From the NCBI GenBank assembly GCA_017399065.1, contig JAFQEL010000009.1, positions 1-55,269 on the forward strand: a DNA stretch of 55,269 nucleotides, given 5' to 3'. This DNA comes from Clostridia bacterium. Lineage in GTDB: Bacteria; Bacillota; Clostridia; Oscillospirales; Acutalibacteraceae. The translations under genes were made by a program, and so were the position numbers. The notes under the pieces are model-generated. The model did no database searches. It was not told the origin of the DNA and was given only the letters and a program-made list of their open reading frames with translations. Below, in pieces: positions 9,204 through 17,797 of the stretch (position 1 is the stretch's first letter; each line of letters starts with the position of its first letter).

Positions 9204-9461
9204 ATGAAATCAACCGGTATCGTCAGACAGATTGACAGTGCAGGCAGAATTGTTCTGCCCAAAGAGCTTCGTACAATGCTTGATCTTAAAGAAAATTCCG
9301 ATTACCTTGAAATTTTCACACAGGGTGAGTTTATAATGCTTAAAAAGTATTCACCGTGTTGTGTTTTTTGTGACAGTACGGAGGACGTTATAAGCTATTC
9401 GGGTAAAAGGGTCTGTCGTGCGTGTGCGGCGGAGCTTTTTGAAAAGTCACGCAACCTTTAA
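9204..9461 (+). CDS. AbrB/SpoVT-type transcriptional regulator with C-terminal zinc ribbon
   Basis: This 85-residue DNA-binding protein carries the AbrB swapped-hairpin motif GIVRQIDSAGRIVLPKELR at residues 4-22, followed by a putative zinc ribbon with CVFC and CRAC pairs (residues 48-75). AbrB-like proteins act as dimers or tetramers at AT-rich sites during growth-phase transitions; the cysteine tail is common in Clostridia. An upstream in-frame ATG at 9174 exists, but AAAGGAG at 9190-9196 precedes the ATG at 9204, so I start there. The S4-domain gene follows after 14 bases and is probably co-transcribed. Target genes are unknown. Confidence 0.88.
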   Translation: MKSTGIVRQIDSAGRIVLPKELRTMLDLKENSDYLEIFTQGEFIMLKKYSPCCVFCDSTEDVISYSGKRVCRACAAELFEKSRNL

Positions 9462-9475
9462 GGAGAATTTTTATA

Positions 9476-10222
9476 ATGACAGACGAAGAAAGATTGCTTG
9501 CAAAACGCTTTGAGGAGCTGAGCTCACGCGGCTACAACAAAGGTATATGGGTGTATTCTGATTTTCTCACAACCGCACAGCAGGCACTTTTGCAGTCGCT
9601 GAGGCTCGGTGCAGTCAGCTTTTACGGCGGCTATGACGGTGCCGAAAGGCGTGTTGCCTGCTTTGGCAGTGAAGAGCTTTGCGGCTATGAAGCCTGTCCC
9701 GAATGTGTATGGCTCGAAATAAAGCCCGTTGCAAAAAAGTTTGCCGACGAGCTTTCTCACCGTGACTTTTTCGGCTCGGTTATGGGGCTCGGACTCAGAA
9801 GAGAAATGCTAGGAGATATAATAGTTTACGATAACTGCGGTTACCTTTACTGTATGGAGAGCGTGGGCGGATATATAACCGATAATCTTACACAGGTAAA
9901 GCATACAACGGTTGCCTGTGCTGTAGTTGACGCTCCGCCTGTCGAGAGCGTTGCTCTGCCTGACGAGGAGGACTTTGTCATAGCTTCAGAGAGACTTGAT
10001 GCGGTTATAGCATCGGTTTACAACCTTTCAAGAAGTATATGCAAAGAGCTTGTAGAGCAAGGCAAGGTCAGTGTAAACAGTATGCTTACCGAGAATCCTT
10101 CACGTCAGCTTGAGCCGCACGATACCGTTTCCGTAAGGGGCAAGGGCAGGTTTATTTACGAAGGAATAATTCGTGAAACAAAAAAAGGCAAGCTCAGGGC
10201 GAGTGTAAGAGTACACAAATAA
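9476..10222 (+). CDS. YlmH-like S4-domain RNA-binding protein
   Basis: The 248-residue protein matches YlmH: an N-terminal half with VYSDFLTTAQQALLQ, a central segment with GLGLRREMLGDI, and a C-terminal S4 domain (about residues 185-240: RLDAVIASVYNLSRS, LVEQGKVSVN). S4 domains bind structured RNA; YlmH homologues have been linked to ribosome rescue of stalled nascent chains and lie near division genes in many Firmicutes. Here it is separate from any division cluster and follows the AbrB gene. Start ATG has AAGGAG nine bases upstream. Confidence 0.85.
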   Translation: MTDEERLLAKRFEELSSRGYNKGIWVYSDFLTTAQQALLQSLRLGAVSFYGGYDGAERRVACFGSEELCGYEACPECVWLEIKPVAKKFADELSHRDFFGSVMGLGLRREMLGDIIVYDNCGYLYCMESVGGYITDNLTQVKHTTVACAVVDAPPVESVALPDEEDFVIASERLDAVIASVYNLSRSICKELVEQGKVSVNSMLTENPSRQLEPHDTVSVRGKGRFIYEGIIRETKKGKLRASVRVHK

Positions 10223-10280
10223 AGGTAAAAAAGCGATAAAAAATGAAATTTAGGGTAAATTTATTTGAATTTTTGTTCAA

Positions 10281-10322
10281 AATCCGACACCTGCGGAATG
10301 ACCGCGAATGTCGGATTTTTTT
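10281..10322 (+). terminator. Rho-independent terminator after the S4-domain gene
   Basis: Stem AATCCGACA/TGTCGGATT (10281-10289 with 10309-10317), containing a second small stem around GCGG/CCGC, is followed by seven T residues. The remaining 130 bases before the subtilase gene are AT-rich and hold its promoter. Confidence 0.8.
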
Positions 10323-10402
10323 ACTTTTTGCACTGAAATTTTCATTTTTTACAAGTAAATGCTGTCATTTTAAAAATTTTTTTAAAAATTTTATTGCAGA
10401 TA

Positions 10403-10431
10403 GTGACATTTTGCTTTATTTATATTATTAT
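10403..10431 (+). promoter_or_regulatory. Promoter for the subtilase operon
   Basis: GTGACA (10403-10408) and TATTAT (10426-10431) are spaced by 17 bases, 36 bases ahead of the chosen subtilase start, which has GCGGGGG just upstream. Confidence 0.6.
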
Positions 10432-10466
10432 ATATAAGATATAAAAGAATGCGGGGGTGTTTTCTG

Positions 10467-12155
10467 ATGAAAGCGGTTTTCAGTTTCATTATGGCTGTGT
10501 TTACTGCGCTGAGCAGTTTTGGCTCTGAGATGAGTTTTGCGGCTGTTGAAGAGCTTTTTACCGATGCGGTTTCTCTGCTTGTACAGCGTGCCGATTTCCT
10601 TGAAGAAATTGATGACAGCGACATCGGCGTTGTCGGTGAATCCGCAGGTTATGTCAAAAACACCGTGCTTATATTTTTTAATGAGGATGCAGGCTTTTTC
10701 TCAAGGCTTGACGCACTCAGAGAATCGGGCGGTATTACCGTAGGCAGTATGCCCGATATGGAGCTTTGTGTTGTGCAGACAGTGCCGACTGATTTAGAGG
10801 GACTTATGGCTCTGTGCGATAAGTTGAATGCTCACGGTGCTGTTGCAATGGCGGCAATCAGCCCTGCACACAGACTCGAAAATCAGTACACGCCCGATGA
10901 CCCGTTTACCGAGTACGATTGGTATGAGGAGCACTGGAATGAGTCAAGCCCCTATGGCAACAACTGGTGGCTTGAGGCAATCGATGCAAGAGGTGCGTGG
11001 GGTTACGGCAGCCTTTTTGAGCATATCGATATCGGTGTTGTTGACGGCGGTTTCGATACAGCTCACGATGAGCTTGACGGCAAAATAGTTTTTCCGAACT
11101 CTAAAGAGGCTTCGCGCAACCGCCCTAACAGCCACGGTACTCACGTTGCAGGCATAATCACCGCTGAGGGTAACAACGGCAAGGGTATAAGCGGAATATG
11201 TCAGGATTCAACGCTTATCTGTGTTGACTGGACTCCGTCTGACGGTCAGCTGTGGATTCCCGACCTGGCTGTGCTTTACGGATTTACAAAGGTTGTAAAA
11301 GCAGGCGCAAAGGTTGTCAATTTCTCAGTCGGTATATCTTCGTCGATAGGCGAAAATTCAAAGCGTTTTCCCTCTATCGTAAATAATTTTGATGCTTTAC
11401 TTTATTCATATGCTATGGGCTCACTCCTCAGCAAGGGTTACGACTTCCTTGTTGTGCAGTCGGCAGGTAACGGCAATGACGGAGGATATGCGGTAAATGC
11501 TTCGCAGAACGGTCTTTTCTGCTCATTTAAGGAAGGCAACGTTTTCTTACCCTTTGCAGGCTTAAGCAAGCAGGATCTGCTTGACCGGGTTATTATAGTG
11601 GGCAGTGCGGCTGTTGACGGGCAGAAGTATGTTCAGTCATCATCGTCAAATGTCGGCGAGGTAGTAGATATCTGTGCACCCGGTGTGCTTGTATACAGCT
11701 GTTCTACCGAAAACAGCTATCTGACAAAGTCGGGTACATCAATGGCGGCTCCCGTTGTTACCGGCGTGGCTTCGCTTGTATGGGCTGTAAATCCCGACCT
11801 TACGTCGAGTGAAGTGAAGAAGATTGTATGCGAAAATACGGTCGATACCGTTGAGCCTTCAGAAGAAAGATATTTTGACGATATCGGCTACAAAGCTTAC
11901 CCGTTGGTAAACGCGAAGCTTGCGGTTGAAAAAGCAATTCTTCAAAAAGGCGGAGCGTATACGGTAAGCTTCAGCGGCTATGCTGATGAAGAAGTTATTT
12001 TCACAAACGAAAACGGTGATGAGTTTGTTTTTGAGACAGATATAAGCGGTGAGCTCAGCTGCGTGCTTCCCGAGGGTGAATACAGGGTTGAGTCACGCGG
12101 TATTGACAGTACGCTTATGATTGATAAGGATATGGTAATTTCTATCGGAGGATAA
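10467..12155 (+). CDS. Secreted subtilisin-like serine protease (peptidase S8)
   Basis: The protein of about 562 residues has a signal peptide (first 25 residues), a pro-domain-like region (about 30-150) and a subtilase domain. The catalytic triad is complete: Asp193 in VVDGG, His223 in HGTHVAG and Ser425 in GTSMAAP. A small beta-rich tail (about 495-562) resembles a carboxypeptidase-regulatory-like module. The ATG at 10449 opens the frame, but the G-rich ribosome site lies just before the ATG at 10467, which gives a better signal peptide. The next gene starts one base after the stop, so the two are translationally coupled. Substrate unknown. Confidence 0.9.
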   Translation: MKAVFSFIMAVFTALSSFGSEMSFAAVEELFTDAVSLLVQRADFLEEIDDSDIGVVGESAGYVKNTVLIFFNEDAGFFSRLDALRESGGITVGSMPDMELCVVQTVPTDLEGLMALCDKLNAHGAVAMAAISPAHRLENQYTPDDPFTEYDWYEEHWNESSPYGNNWWLEAIDARGAWGYGSLFEHIDIGVVDGGFDTAHDELDGKIVFPNSKEASRNRPNSHGTHVAGIITAEGNNGKGISGICQDSTLICVDWTPSDGQLWIPDLAVLYGFTKVVKAGAKVVNFSVGISSSIGENSKRFPSIVNNFDALLYSYAMGSLLSKGYDFLVVQSAGNGNDGGYAVNASQNGLFCSFKEGNVFLPFAGLSKQDLLDRVIIVGSAAVDGQKYVQSSSSNVGEVVDICAPGVLVYSCSTENSYLTKSGTSMAAPVVTGVASLVWAVNPDLTSSEVKKIVCENTVDTVEPSEERYFDDIGYKAYPLVNAKLAVEKAILQKGGAYTVSFSGYADEEVIFTNENGDEFVFETDISGELSCVLPEGEYRVESRGIDSTLMIDKDMVISIGG

Positions 12156-12156
12156 A

Positions 12157-13338
12157 ATGGAAGCAGGGCTTATTGCGGCACGGCTTATGGCTTTTGCTAT
12201 AGACGGGGTTGACCCCAGGCTTGATAAGAATGCTGAAATTGACCATGAGGAGCTTATGGCTTTCGCAAGGTCACACAGTATTGCAAATGTCATATGCGTT
12301 GCACTCGAAAAACTGAATATGATGCCGCCGCAGTATGCTTCTGAGTACAACAGGCTGTATAAGACGGGTCTTATGCGTGAGGCTACGCAGGAGATCGAAA
12401 CGCAGGATATAAGCGAAGAGCTTTGCTCGCGCGGCATAAAGCATATGCTGCTCAAGGGCAGTGTGATGAAATATCTCTACACGTCTCCCGACCTTCGCTC
12501 GATGTGTGACGTTGATATACTTTACGATACGGCGTACAGGAATGAGCTTGAAGAAATAATGAGTGAGCGGGGTTATACTTTGGCTGAGGCTTCGGGTACA
12601 GATAACGTAAATATGTCGTATATCAAAAAGCCGTTTATGAATATCGAGTTTCACGGCGTGCTTATGGATAAGGATATTCCTCTGTACAATTCGTACTTCG
12701 GCAATAATTTTGAGCATACGGTTGCCGACGGCGATTTCAAAGCGAAATATTCCGATGAAGATTTCTTCGTGTTTATGGCGGCTCACCTTGCCAAGCATTA
12801 TTTCAACGGCGGTACGGGTATAAGGTCGCTTGCGGATATATGGCTCTATCTTCGTAAAAAGCCCGAACTTGATACAGACGCGGTCAGGGCAAAGCTTAAA
12901 GAAATTGAGCTTGACGAATTTACGGATATTATTATCGGTGTAAACGGTGTGCTGTTTGAAGGTAAAGAGCCGACTGATTTGCAGAGCGAAGTGATAGACT
13001 ATATTTTTCACAGCGGTACCTACGGCACACAGGCACATAAAACTGTAGAGAATATGGATGATTCCGGCAAGGTTGAATTTTTAGTTCGCAGGCTTTTCCC
13101 GAATAAAGAATTTATGGCAATCAACTATCCTTTGGTCGGGAAGTGCGTATTGCTGTTGCCTTTTTTCTGGATAATAAGATTATTCAGAGTGCTGCTTAAA
13201 AAAGAATATAAACACAGCGACGTGAGTACGGTTATGAAGCTTGACAGCTCACAGATTGATGCAAGAAAAATTCCGGGTAAACCGGAGGTCGATTATAATT
13301 ATAATAACGCTGAACGAAAGGAAGAAAGCGATATATGA
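12157..13338 (+). CDS. Nucleotidyltransferase-family protein (NTP_transf_5-like)
   Basis: The 393-residue protein has the motif MLLKGSVMKYLY followed by RSMCDVDILYD (about residues 105-130), the pattern of the 'uncharacterised nucleotidyltransferase' family with its DxD metal site. A hydrophobic segment near residues 328-350 (CVLLLPFFWIIRLF) may be membrane-associated. The family often occurs near capsule, peptide-modification or protease genes, but its substrate is unknown. It sits between a secreted protease and a cupin with tight spacing on both sides, so the three form an operon. Confidence 0.75.
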   Translation: MEAGLIAARLMAFAIDGVDPRLDKNAEIDHEELMAFARSHSIANVICVALEKLNMMPPQYASEYNRLYKTGLMREATQEIETQDISEELCSRGIKHMLLKGSVMKYLYTSPDLRSMCDVDILYDTAYRNELEEIMSERGYTLAEASGTDNVNMSYIKKPFMNIEFHGVLMDKDIPLYNSYFGNNFEHTVADGDFKAKYSDEDFFVFMAAHLAKHYFNGGTGIRSLADIWLYLRKKPELDTDAVRAKLKEIELDEFTDIIIGVNGVLFEGKEPTDLQSEVIDYIFHSGTYGTQAHKTVENMDDSGKVEFLVRRLFPNKEFMAINYPLVGKCVLLLPFFWIIRLFRVLLKKEYKHSDVSTVMKLDSSQIDARKIPGKPEVDYNYNNAERKEESDI

Positions 13339-13682
13339 TAAAAAGAGCAGAAGAAATGAACAGCTCAGTTAAAGTAAATATGCGTGACGGCGACGGTCAG
13401 GTTGTTGTTAAAAACCTGTTTGATGCAGGCGAATATAAGGGCAAGTCAAGACTTATCGCAACACTCACTCTTGAGCCCGGTTGCTCAATAGGCGAGCACG
13501 TGCACGAAAACGAAGAAGAAATTTTCTACGTTATTGAGGGCGAGGCTCAGTACTATGACAACGGCGAATGGGTCACACTCTATAAGGGTGACAGCTGCCT
13601 TTGCCTCGGCGGTCAGAAGCACTCAATAGCAAACAGAAGTGATAAGACACTTGTTGTTGCGGCAGTAATTTTAACTTACTGA
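13335..13682 (+). CDS. Small cupin-domain protein
   Basis: This 115-residue single-domain beta-barrel protein has cupin motif 1 as GEHVHENEEEIFYVIEG (two histidines and a glutamate as metal ligands) and motif 2 around GGQKHSIANR with a further histidine. Such proteins bind a metal and may be isomerases, dioxygenases or sensors; nothing visible fixes the reaction. Its ATG overlaps the preceding stop by four bases, with GAAAGGAAG upstream. Confidence 0.85.
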   Translation: MIKRAEEMNSSVKVNMRDGDGQVVVKNLFDAGEYKGKSRLIATLTLEPGCSIGEHVHENEEEIFYVIEGEAQYYDNGEWVTLYKGDSCLCLGGQKHSIANRSDKTLVVAAVILTY

Positions 13683-13941
13683 TATATCGGTAACCTTTTT
13701 GCGGACGTCCGATGGGCGCCCCTGCTACGCTGTAACATCTAAAGCTTTATAAAATGTAAAAATTCAAATCTCATTCATTGAGAGGGAGTGCAGGGAACGG
13801 TCTTGACCGTTCCGACAGGTTTCATCAGACTTTACGGAAGGGTCAAGACCCTTCCCTACAGTACCATTGTACATTGATAAAATAGTTAAAGTTATAGCAG
13901 TTGCAACGTACTACGATATACGGTGAAACTGATATATCGGT
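13678..13941. repeat. Intergenic region with two palindromes, bracketed by a 14-bp direct repeat
   Basis: ACTGATATATCGGT occurs at 13678-13691 (across the cupin stop codon) and again at 13928-13941, exactly 250 bases apart. Between them lie two perfect nine-base palindromes: GGAACGGTC-TT-GACCGTTCC (13794-13813) and GGAAGGGTC-AA-GACCCTTCC (13836-13855), the second followed by CTAC, plus GGACGTCC/GGGCGCCC motifs near 13703-13722. No gene or T-box leader was recognised. This looks like an insertion of dispersed palindromic repeats upstream of alaS. Confidence 0.6.
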
Positions 13942-14003
13942 GTTTATTAAAGACACAATTTCAAAACAGTAATCAATATAGCTTGGAAAGGATTTTGAAT
14001 AAA

Positions 14004-16640
14004 ATGCAGTGGACAGGTCTTAACGAATTAAGAGAAAAATATCTCGCTTTTTTTGAGTCAAAGGAGCATCTGAGAATGCCCAGCTTCTCTCTTGTACCTC
14101 AGGGCGACAAGAGTATACTGCTTATCAACGCAGGTATGACTCCGATGAAAAAATATTTCACAGGCGAAGTAACTCCTCCCAGAAAGAGAGTTACAACCTG
14201 CCAGAAGTGTATCCGTACACCCGATATCGAGAATGTCGGTAAAACAGCACGTCACGGCACATATTTTGAAATGCTCGGCAACTTCTCATTCGGCGATTAC
14301 TTCAAGCGTGAGGCAACAGCCTGGGCTTGGGAATTCTTCACAAAGGTGCTCGAAATTCCCGAAGAGCTTCTTTACGTGAGCGTTTATCTTGAGGACGATG
14401 AGGCTTATGACATATGGACCAAAGAGGTCGGTGTTGACCCGTCACACATGGTCCGCTTTGGTAAAGAGGACAACTTCTGGGAGCACGGTGCAGGCCCCTG
14501 CGGTCCCTGCTCGGAGATTTATTTTGACAGAGGTCCCTCAAAGGGCTGCGGCAGCCCCGACTGTAAGGTAGGCTGCGAGTGTGACAGATTTATTGAAGTC
14601 TGGAACCTTGTTTTCACTCAGTTTGAAAATGACGGCAAGAATAACTACACTCGTCTTGCAAACCCCAACATCGACACAGGTATGGGTCTTGAAAGACTTG
14701 CTTGCATAATGCAGGATGTTGACAATCTCTTTGAGGTTGATACCGTACAGAACATTATGAAGCATATTATCAATATTGCCGGTATTGAATACCACGCTGA
14801 TGAGAAAAAGGATATTTCACTCCGTGTCATCACCGACCATATCAGAAGCACGACCTTTATGGTAGGCGACGGTGTCCTTCCCTCAAACAGCGGCAGAGGT
14901 TATGTTCTTCGCCGTCTTCTCCGCCGTGCGGCAAGACACGGCAGACTTATAGGTATCGACAGACCCTTCCTTGCTGAGGTCTGCGACACTGTTATTGAAG
15001 AAAACAAAAACGCATATCCCAACCTTGTTGAAAAGCAGGATTATATCAAGAAGGTCATCTCAATGGAAGAGGAGAGCTTCTACAAGACTATCGACTCAGG
15101 TCTCGGTCTTCTTAACGAAATGATGGATAAGGCTGAGGGCGGTGTGATTTCGGGCGAAGATGCTTTCAAGCTTCAGGACACATACGGCTTCCCGATTGAC
15201 CTTACTAAGGAAATCGCAAGCGAAAAGAATATGACAGTTGACGAGGAGAAGTTCCGTCAGCTTGTTGAAGAAGCAAGACTCAAGGCGAAGAGCGTAAAGA
15301 GAAACGCTGCAGATTCCGACTGGAGAAGCAACGGTGTTTCATTCAAGGATATTGCCGCTACCGAGTTTACAGGTTACACCGAAAACAACACAGATGCAGT
15401 TGTGCTCGCACTCGTTGCCGACGGCGAGAGAAAAGACTTCATCAACGACGGCGATAACGCAGTAGTTGTGCTTGACAAGACATCATTCTATGCAGAAAGC
15501 GGCGGTCAGGTAGGCGACAGCGGTGTAATCAGAATAGGCGAGAGCGTATTTGAGGTTACAAAGACTACCAAAGATCCCGACGGTGCATACCTTCACCAGG
15601 GTACACTTGTCGGCGACGGCATCAAGGTAGGCGATAAGGCTGTTACCGTATATAACGAAGAGTTAAGAGAAGCTACAAAGAGAAACCACACAGCGGCTCA
15701 CCTTCTTCAGGCGGCACTTCGTGAAATCCTCGGCTCACACGTTGAGCAGGCAGGTCAGCTTGTAAATGACAGCGCTATGAGATTTGACTTTACTCATTTC
15801 TCTGCTCTCACATCAGAGGAGCTTGCAGCAGTTGAAGCAAAGGTCAATGAAATTGTTCTTTCTGCTTGTGAAGTAACAAGCACCGAAATGCCTATTGAAG
15901 AGGCAAAGAAGATGGGGGCTATGGCACTCTTCGGCGAGAAGTACGGCGACGTTGTACGTGTTGTCAAGGCAGGCGACTTCTCAACAGAGCTTTGCGGCGG
16001 TACACACGTAGACAATGCAGGTAAGCTCGGCCTGTTCAAGATTGTTTCCGAGTCCTCTGTTGCTTCGGGCGTACGCAGAATCGAAGCTGTAACAGGTAAG
16101 GGTGTTGTTGAGTACATTGCTTCTCTCAACTCACTTATCGCAAACACTGCAAAGGCAATGAAGCTCGGCAACGTAAACGAGCTTGAGCGTAAGGCAGTTG
16201 CCATGGCTGCTGAGCTCAAGGAGAAGGACAGAGAGATTGCCGCTCTTTCCGCACAGCTTACAGACCTCAAATCTGCCGATATCTTCTCTGCACCTGAGCA
16301 GATTGGTGCAGTAAAGCTTATCATAGCAAGGGCGGAGGATATGTCTGCTGACGATATCCGCAGCCTCGGCGACAAGGCAAAGGAGCAGGGCGACGATGTA
16401 GTTGCTGTTATTGCCTGTGTCAACAATGAGAAGGGCAGTGCAAACATCGCTGTTGCCTGCGGTAAGGCTGCTGTTGCGGCAGGTGCAAACGCAGGCGCAA
16501 TCGTACGTGCAGTGGCACAGCTTGCAGGCGGTAACGGCGGCGGTAAGCCTGACTTTGCTATGGCAGGCGCAAAAGACCTTTCAAAGCTCGACGATGCTGT
16601 TGCAGCTGCAAGCGGTATCGTTGCAGGTATGCTTAAATAA
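14004..16640 (+). CDS. alaS: Alanyl-tRNA synthetase
   Basis: The protein of about 878 residues, the usual AlaRS length, charges tRNA-Ala in the cytoplasm. In order: a class II catalytic core (from QWTGLNELREKYLAFF at residue 2), the tRNA-recognition region, the editing domain with its zinc site HTAAH (near residues 561-565) and CGGTH (near 665-669), and a C-terminal oligomerisation/DHHA1 domain rich in Ala and Gly. The frame is open 27 codons further upstream (ATG at 13923), but the conserved N-terminus begins at the ATG at 14004, with GGAAAGG upstream. No tRNA-Ala-responsive T-box was seen. Confidence 0.96.
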   Translation: MQWTGLNELREKYLAFFESKEHLRMPSFSLVPQGDKSILLINAGMTPMKKYFTGEVTPPRKRVTTCQKCIRTPDIENVGKTARHGTYFEMLGNFSFGDYFKREATAWAWEFFTKVLEIPEELLYVSVYLEDDEAYDIWTKEVGVDPSHMVRFGKEDNFWEHGAGPCGPCSEIYFDRGPSKGCGSPDCKVGCECDRFIEVWNLVFTQFENDGKNNYTRLANPNIDTGMGLERLACIMQDVDNLFEVDTVQNIMKHIINIAGIEYHADEKKDISLRVITDHIRSTTFMVGDGVLPSNSGRGYVLRRLLRRAARHGRLIGIDRPFLAEVCDTVIEENKNAYPNLVEKQDYIKKVISMEEESFYKTIDSGLGLLNEMMDKAEGGVISGEDAFKLQDTYGFPIDLTKEIASEKNMTVDEEKFRQLVEEARLKAKSVKRNAADSDWRSNGVSFKDIAATEFTGYTENNTDAVVLALVADGERKDFINDGDNAVVVLDKTSFYAESGGQVGDSGVIRIGESVFEVTKTTKDPDGAYLHQGTLVGDGIKVGDKAVTVYNEELREATKRNHTAAHLLQAALREILGSHVEQAGQLVNDSAMRFDFTHFSALTSEELAAVEAKVNEIVLSACEVTSTEMPIEEAKKMGAMALFGEKYGDVVRVVKAGDFSTELCGGTHVDNAGKLGLFKIVSESSVASGVRRIEAVTGKGVVEYIASLNSLIANTAKAMKLGNVNELERKAVAMAAELKEKDREIAALSAQLTDLKSADIFSAPEQIGAVKLIIARAEDMSADDIRSLGDKAKEQGDDVVAVIACVNNEKGSANIAVACGKAAVAAGANAGAIVRAVAQLAGGNGGGKPDFAMAGAKDLSKLDDAVAAASGIVAGMLK

Positions 16641-16652
16641 GGAGGAATAAAA

Positions 16653-16994
16653 ATGTCCGATTGTATTTTCTGTAAAATTGCTGCGGGTGAAATCCCCAGC
16701 AATAAGGCTTATGAGGACGACAAGGTTTTAGCTTTCTATGACCTTGACCCTCAGGCTCCAACACATATACTTGTTATCCCCAAGCAGCACATCAAGTCTT
16801 CGGCTGAGATTGATGAGAGCAATTCTGCTCTTATTGCTCACGTTTTTGAGGTTGCGGCAAAGCTTGCAAAGCAGCTCGGCCTTGACAACGGCTTCCGTAT
16901 TGTTACAAACTGCGGCGAGAGTGCAGGCCAGAGCGTGCACCATATCCACTTCCACCTTCTCGGCGGCAGAGATTTTACCTGGCCTCCGGGCTAA
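16653..16994 (+). CDS. HIT-family (histidine triad) nucleotide hydrolase
   Basis: The 113-residue HINT-like protein hydrolyses purine nucleoside phosphoramidates and acyl- or aminoacyl-AMP by-products. The triad His97-Ile-His99-Phe-His101 followed by LLGG is intact, as is the N-terminal CIFCKI segment. It lies 12 bases after alaS with AGGAGG before its ATG. HINT proteins hydrolyse aminoacyl-adenylates, which fits the co-transcription. A perfect hairpin GAAAATCCGC/GCGGATTTTC (16995-17017) begins at its stop and may terminate transcription. Confidence 0.93.
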   Translation: MSDCIFCKIAAGEIPSNKAYEDDKVLAFYDLDPQAPTHILVIPKQHIKSSAEIDESNSALIAHVFEVAAKLAKQLGLDNGFRIVTNCGESAGQSVHHIHFHLLGGRDFTWPPG

Positions 16995-17026
16995 GAAAAT
17001 CCGCATCGCGGATTTTCAGCGATATA

Positions 17027-17629
17027 AATTCCTGCGGAATTTGTGATATGCACCTTATGGTGCACGATATGTCACTTCGTGACGCGATATGCGCTGCGGC
17101 GCGTGAGGGAATTTATATCATATCGAAGCCGAGATTTATCGAGGCTATATCGTAACCGAACGTAAGTGAGGTTATATCGCATTTGCCGTAAGGCAAATAT
17201 TTCGCCGAAACGAATTCCTTGCGGAATTTGTGATATGTACCTTATGGTGCACGATATGTCACTTCGTGACGCGATATGCACTGCGGCGCGCGGGGGAATT
17301 TATATCATATCGCAGCCGAGATTTATCGAGGCTATATCGCAACCGAACGCAAGTGAGGTTATATCGCATTTGCCGTAAGGCAAATATTTCGCCGAAACGA
17401 ATTCCTTACGGAATTTGTGATATGTCTGTCGGCACGATATGTCACTTCGTGACGCGATATGCGCTGCGGCGCGCGGGGGAATTTATATCATATCGCAGCC
17501 GAGATTTATCGAGGCTATATCGCAACCGAACGCAAGTGAGGTTATATCGCATTTGCCGCAAGGCAAATATTTCGCCGACATAGTTTCTTCGGAATTTGCG
17601 ATATGCCTGACGGCACGTGAAGGAATTTA
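17027..17629. repeat. Tandem hairpin array with GATAT/ATATC linkers (about 3.3 copies of a 186-187 bp unit)
   Basis: Copies begin at AATTCC at 17027, 17213 and 17400, with a truncated fourth from about 17582. In copy one the hairpins are AATTCC-TGC-GGAATT (17027-17041), GCACC-TTAT-GGTGC (17050-17063), GTCAC-TTC-GTGAC (17071-17083), GCGC-TGCG-GCGC (17091-17102), AGCC...GGCT, AACC...GGTT and ATTTGCC-GTAA-GGCAAAT (17181-17198). Hairpins in the left half of the unit are joined by GATAT, those in the right half by ATATC, so the unit is itself roughly symmetrical. Short ORFs inside merely translate the repeat. Confidence 0.85.
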
Positions 17630-17783
17630 TTTTACAAATCATGATTTCAAAGAAATCAAATTATGCCGTAAGGCAAATCATAAACACAACTTAAAATGAT
17701 TTGCTTTGCATGATTTGGCATAACTGCCATGATTTGTTGCGTTGCAACATGATTTGAATTGATTAAAATCAATTCATTGAGAA
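17630..17783. repeat. Hairpin array with AAATCAT/ATGATTT linkers, directly before a gene start
   Basis: Continuing from the GATAT array, hairpins GATTTC-AAA-GAAATC, GCC-GTAA-GGC, GC-TTT-GC, GGCA-TAAC-TGCC, GTTGC-GTT-GCAAC and finally GAATTGATT-AA-AATCAATTC (17756-17775) are separated by AAATCAT (with a variant AAATTAT) on the left and ATGATTT on the right. The final hairpin stops 22 bases before the ATG at 17798. The same layout occurs at 23313-23567. Confidence 0.8.
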
Positions 17784-17797
17784 AGGAAAGATGAAAA

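Noticed and set aside
12271-13038. 255-codon minus-strand ORF opposite the nucleotidyltransferase
   Set aside because: It is a shadow frame with no motif or ribosome site, and the plus-strand gene is well placed in an operon.
13683-14003. T-box riboswitch before alaS
   Set aside because: No AGGGTGGNACCGCG-type antiterminator sequence or specifier stem was visible; the region is explained by palindromic repeats.
15794-16702. 300-codon minus-strand ORF opposite alaS
   Set aside because: It is the shadow of the Ala/Gly-rich alaS end; composition is low-complexity Ser/Ala and the plus strand is certain coding.
17166-17699. Short ORFs of 70-117 codons across the hairpin array
   Set aside because: Their translations simply repeat with the DNA unit, they lack ribosome sites, and similar frames occur on both strands.
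16995-17783. CRISPR-like array
   Set aside because: The period is 186-187 bases, the constant parts are very short linkers, the variable parts are palindromes, and there are no cas genes nearby.
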